NCBI GenBank assembly: GCA_017939755.1
Contig: JAGBAJ010000042.1
Coordinates: forward strand, 95,563-159,562
DNA: 64,000 nt
Reading direction: 5' to 3'
Source of the DNA: Clostridia bacterium
GTDB taxonomy: Bacteria > Bacillota > Clostridia > TANB77 > CAG-508
The position numbers and the translations under genes are program-made. The notes beneath the pieces are model-generated. The model was given only the letters and a program-made list of their open reading frames with translations. It was not told the DNA's origin and did not search any database. Below, in pieces: positions 62,167 through 64,000 of the stretch (the first letter of the stretch is position 1; the number at the start of each line of letters is the position of its first letter).

Positions 62167-62271
62167 TTTTAAGGGACACTGCAAAAAAACATTGCATTAA
62201 GGCAACATATTATTAGATATGAAATCGTTTAACATGTTTAATGCGATGTTTTTTTGCAGTGTCCCTTAAAA
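62167..62271 (-). repeat. 34-bp-arm inverted repeat, likely addA terminator
   Basis: The arms TTTTAAGGGACACTGCAAAA... and their complement pair over 34 bp with one mismatch, enclosing a 37-nt loop. On the minus strand it lies 10 bp after the addA stop. The arms belong to the same family as 60754-60802. Confidence 0.85.
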
Positions 62272-62281
62272 CTTCTAGAAA

Positions 62282-64000
62282 TTATCCCAAAATCATCTTA
62301 TTCAAGTTTACTGAATAAATATATTTCCTATTTACCTTGCGTCCTAGTGCATTTTCTAGAGCTTGCTGATATATTTCAAGCTGTCTTGAGTATTTGTTTA
62401 CAAGCTGAAGCTCCTCGCCTTCTTGTACCCAGTCTGTTTTATAATCAACCAATATTATTTCGTCGTTTTGATTTATATAGAATAAATCTATTATTCCTTG
62501 TACAAGTACATTGTCGTCTGAGCTATTTTCATATATGTCTTTTGCTTTTAAATTAATATAGAATGGTTGCTCTTTGTATACCTTTTTAGCATTCTTTAGC
62601 TCTTGCCATAAGCCAGACTTTGTGTATTCAACAAGCTTTTTAATGTTTATACTATCCGCTTCTAACTTGGTTATTATATTTTTGTCTACCATTTCCTGAA
62701 CAAATGCTTTTATAGATTCCCAATCATAAGCTCTTGTATGATCTAATCTTTGGAAACATAAATGCATAATAGTACCTTTCTGGGCACTTGTTAGCTTTTG
62801 CTCTACTTCCTCGTTTAGGAATTTTGGCTTTGCCATTTCTTGTTTAACTTCTTTAGCTTTACTTTGCTCTAGCTCTTCTAGGCTAACTATACTATCTAAG
62901 TCATCAAATTCGGCGATTGCAGCATTTGCAGCTTCGCTGTTTGCAAGCTCTTTTACCTTAGTTACTGATGTCTTTGTTGGAATTACTACAGAATCCATAT
63001 ATCCATATAACCAATTAATCTTATTCTTTAGAGCCTGTACATCTTCTGTCTTAATATTTCTTGATTTTTCTGATAGCTCTTTTATAATATTTCGCTCTTT
63101 AATTTTTTGCTTGCTTTTTTCAAATTCAGTTAGCAAATCTTGCTTTTTGTGTACCTCTAGCTCTATGTAATCTTTTATTGTATTTGTATTATTAAAGTAT
63201 ACCAGCGTTATCCAATCTAAGTATGACTTATATCTTTTAAGTATTGACTCATTTATGCCATTGCAATCAATCTTTTTGTATGTTTCTAATAGCTCCTGTT
63301 TTTCTTTAAATGATTTATCACTATCCTTTGAAATACCTGTTATTATTAGTTTTTCTTTTGCTCTTGTTAGGGCAACGTATAAAACTCTCATTTCTTCAGA
63401 TAATGATTCTATCTTAGTTTGAATTTTTATTGCCTCTTTAGCCAATGTGTTGTATTCTATGCATCTTTCGTTGTTAATGTACTTTGGACCTATTCCAAGC
63501 TCTTGATGTAGCAAAATATTTTTGTTTAGGTCTTGCATGTTAAATTGCTTTCCTGTTCCGCATAAGTATACTACAGGAAATTCTAGACCTTTACTTTTGT
63601 GTATACTCATTATTCTTACAACATTCTCGTTTTCACCAATAAGTTTAGCTGACGATAAATCTCCACTGCTAGTATGAAGCTTGTCTATAAAGCTTATGAA
63701 GTTAAATAGACCTTTAAAACTTGCACTTTCATATTGTTTTGCTCTTTCAAAAAGCATCTTTAAATTTGCTTGTCTTAATGCTCCGTTTGGCATTAACGTT
63801 ACATAGTTGTAAAAACCTGTGTCTATATATATCTGCCAAATTAATTCATCAAGAGGCATATATTTTTCCTGTGCTTGCCATCTTTTTATATTGCTCAAAA
63901 ACAATGTTATCTTTGATTTTAATTTATCATCTCCATCGTATTCCTTTAATGAATTGTAGAAAGATTGCTTTTTGTTTTTTAGTCTTATTTGTACTAATTC
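62282..64000 (-). CDS. addA: ATP-dependent helicase/nuclease subunit A (C-terminal part)
   Basis: The frame is open to the window edge at 64000, so the gene is cut; 572 residues of the C-terminus are present. They include SF1 helicase motifs V and VI (VRIMSIHKSKGLEFPVVYL, EEMRVLYVALTRAKEKLIIT), then the RecB-type nuclease domain with KGTIMHLCFQRLD, GIIDLFYINQND and EIILVDYKTDW. AddAB processes double-strand breaks for recombination. The internal TTG at 63904 is not the start; the protein reads on as SLKEYDGDDKLKSKITLFLSN. Confidence 0.95.
   Translation of the reverse strand, partial: ELVQIRLKNKKQSFYNSLKEYDGDDKLKSKITLFLSNIKRWQAQEKYMPLDELIWQIYIDTGFYNYVTLMPNGALRQANLKMLFERAKQYESASFKGLFNFISFIDKLHTSSGDLSSAKLIGENENVVRIMSIHKSKGLEFPVVYLCGTGKQFNMQDLNKNILLHQELGIGPKYINNERCIEYNTLAKEAIKIQTKIESLSEEMRVLYVALTRAKEKLIITGISKDSDKSFKEKQELLETYKKIDCNGINESILKRYKSYLDWITLVYFNNTNTIKDYIELEVHKKQDLLTEFEKSKQKIKERNIIKELSEKSRNIKTEDVQALKNKINWLYGYMDSVVIPTKTSVTKVKELANSEAANAAIAEFDDLDSIVSLEELEQSKAKEVKQEMAKPKFLNEEVEQKLTSAQKGTIMHLCFQRLDHTRAYDWESIKAFVQEMVDKNIITKLEADSINIKKLVEYTKSGLWQELKNAKKVYKEQPFYINLKAKDIYENSSDDNVLVQGIIDLFYINQNDEIILVDYKTDWVQEGEELQLVNKYSRQLEIYQQALENALGRKVNRKYIYSVNLNKMILG

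Noticed and set aside
63902-63904. TTG at 63904 as start of a complete helicase gene.
   Set aside because: The frame is open to the window edge and the product lacks helicase motifs I-IV, so the gene is simply cut.

Overview
The window is an AT-rich chromosomal segment from a Gram-positive, low-GC bacterium of the Bacillota, most likely the Clostridia. The signs are AGGAGG-type ribosome binding sites throughout, sigma-A promoters of the TTGACA-17-TATAAT type, a T-box leader in front of tyrS, a possible Spo0E-like small protein, sortase/LPXTG and LytR-CpsA-Psr cell-wall genes, and a typical pyruvate phosphate dikinase. I saw no rRNA, tRNA or CRISPR array.

Layout. 0-5 kb: a family 2 glycosyltransferase, an orphan higher-GC gene and ppdK. 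5-9.7 kb: a compact minus-strand accessory operon that starts with a RelA/SpoT-type small alarmone synthetase and ends with an amidoligase; it also carries a frameshifted CxxCxxCC (YkgJ-type) protein and two paralogous small proteins. 10-14.7 kb: uncharacterised large proteins, a 49-aa Spo0E-like ORF and a Thr-rich membrane protein. 15-26 kb: a mosaic accessory island with Rpn-type nucleases (one intact, one remnant), three near-identical ~610-bp repeats each carrying a small membrane-peptide gene and a candidate short RNA (plus two decayed copies), a frameshifted large membrane protein, a possible DUF6414-type protein and an ISL3-like transposase pseudogene. 26-37.6 kb: one long minus-strand capsule/exopolysaccharide operon, read from a dehydratase to a flippase. 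37.8-49.5 kb: a cell-surface region with a sortase cassette, a cysteine-rich repeat protein, an LPXTG-anchored papain-like protease, two paralogous membrane-anchored HExxH proteins and an LCP ligase. 49.7-52.6 kb: small accessory genes. 53-64 kb: mostly housekeeping (uppP, CPBP protease, tyrS with T-box, rqcP, flavodiiron protein, addA cut by the window edge), with a large unknown protein and two more orphan higher-GC genes.

How the parts fit. The capsule operon supplies a complete Wzx/Wzy-type pathway: dehydratase, aminotransferase, acetyltransferase, ATP-grasp ligase, initiating phosphosugar transferase, glycosyltransferases, pyruvyl transferase, polymerase and flippase. UppP recycles the undecaprenyl carrier and the LCP protein would attach the polymer to the wall. 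Sortase and its putative substrates decorate the same surface.

Cross-cutting features. (i) Five single genes of clearly higher GC each have their own 17-bp-spacer sigma-A promoter, and at least four have their own hairpin terminator. (ii) Four genes carry an apparent +1 base, each in or next to a short homopolymer, which may be sequence error or real decay. (iii) Several families of short intergenic repeats occur. The best candidate for an undescribed system is the repeated small-peptide/RNA module at 18.9-23.5 kb; the alarmone synthetase-amidoligase operon is second.
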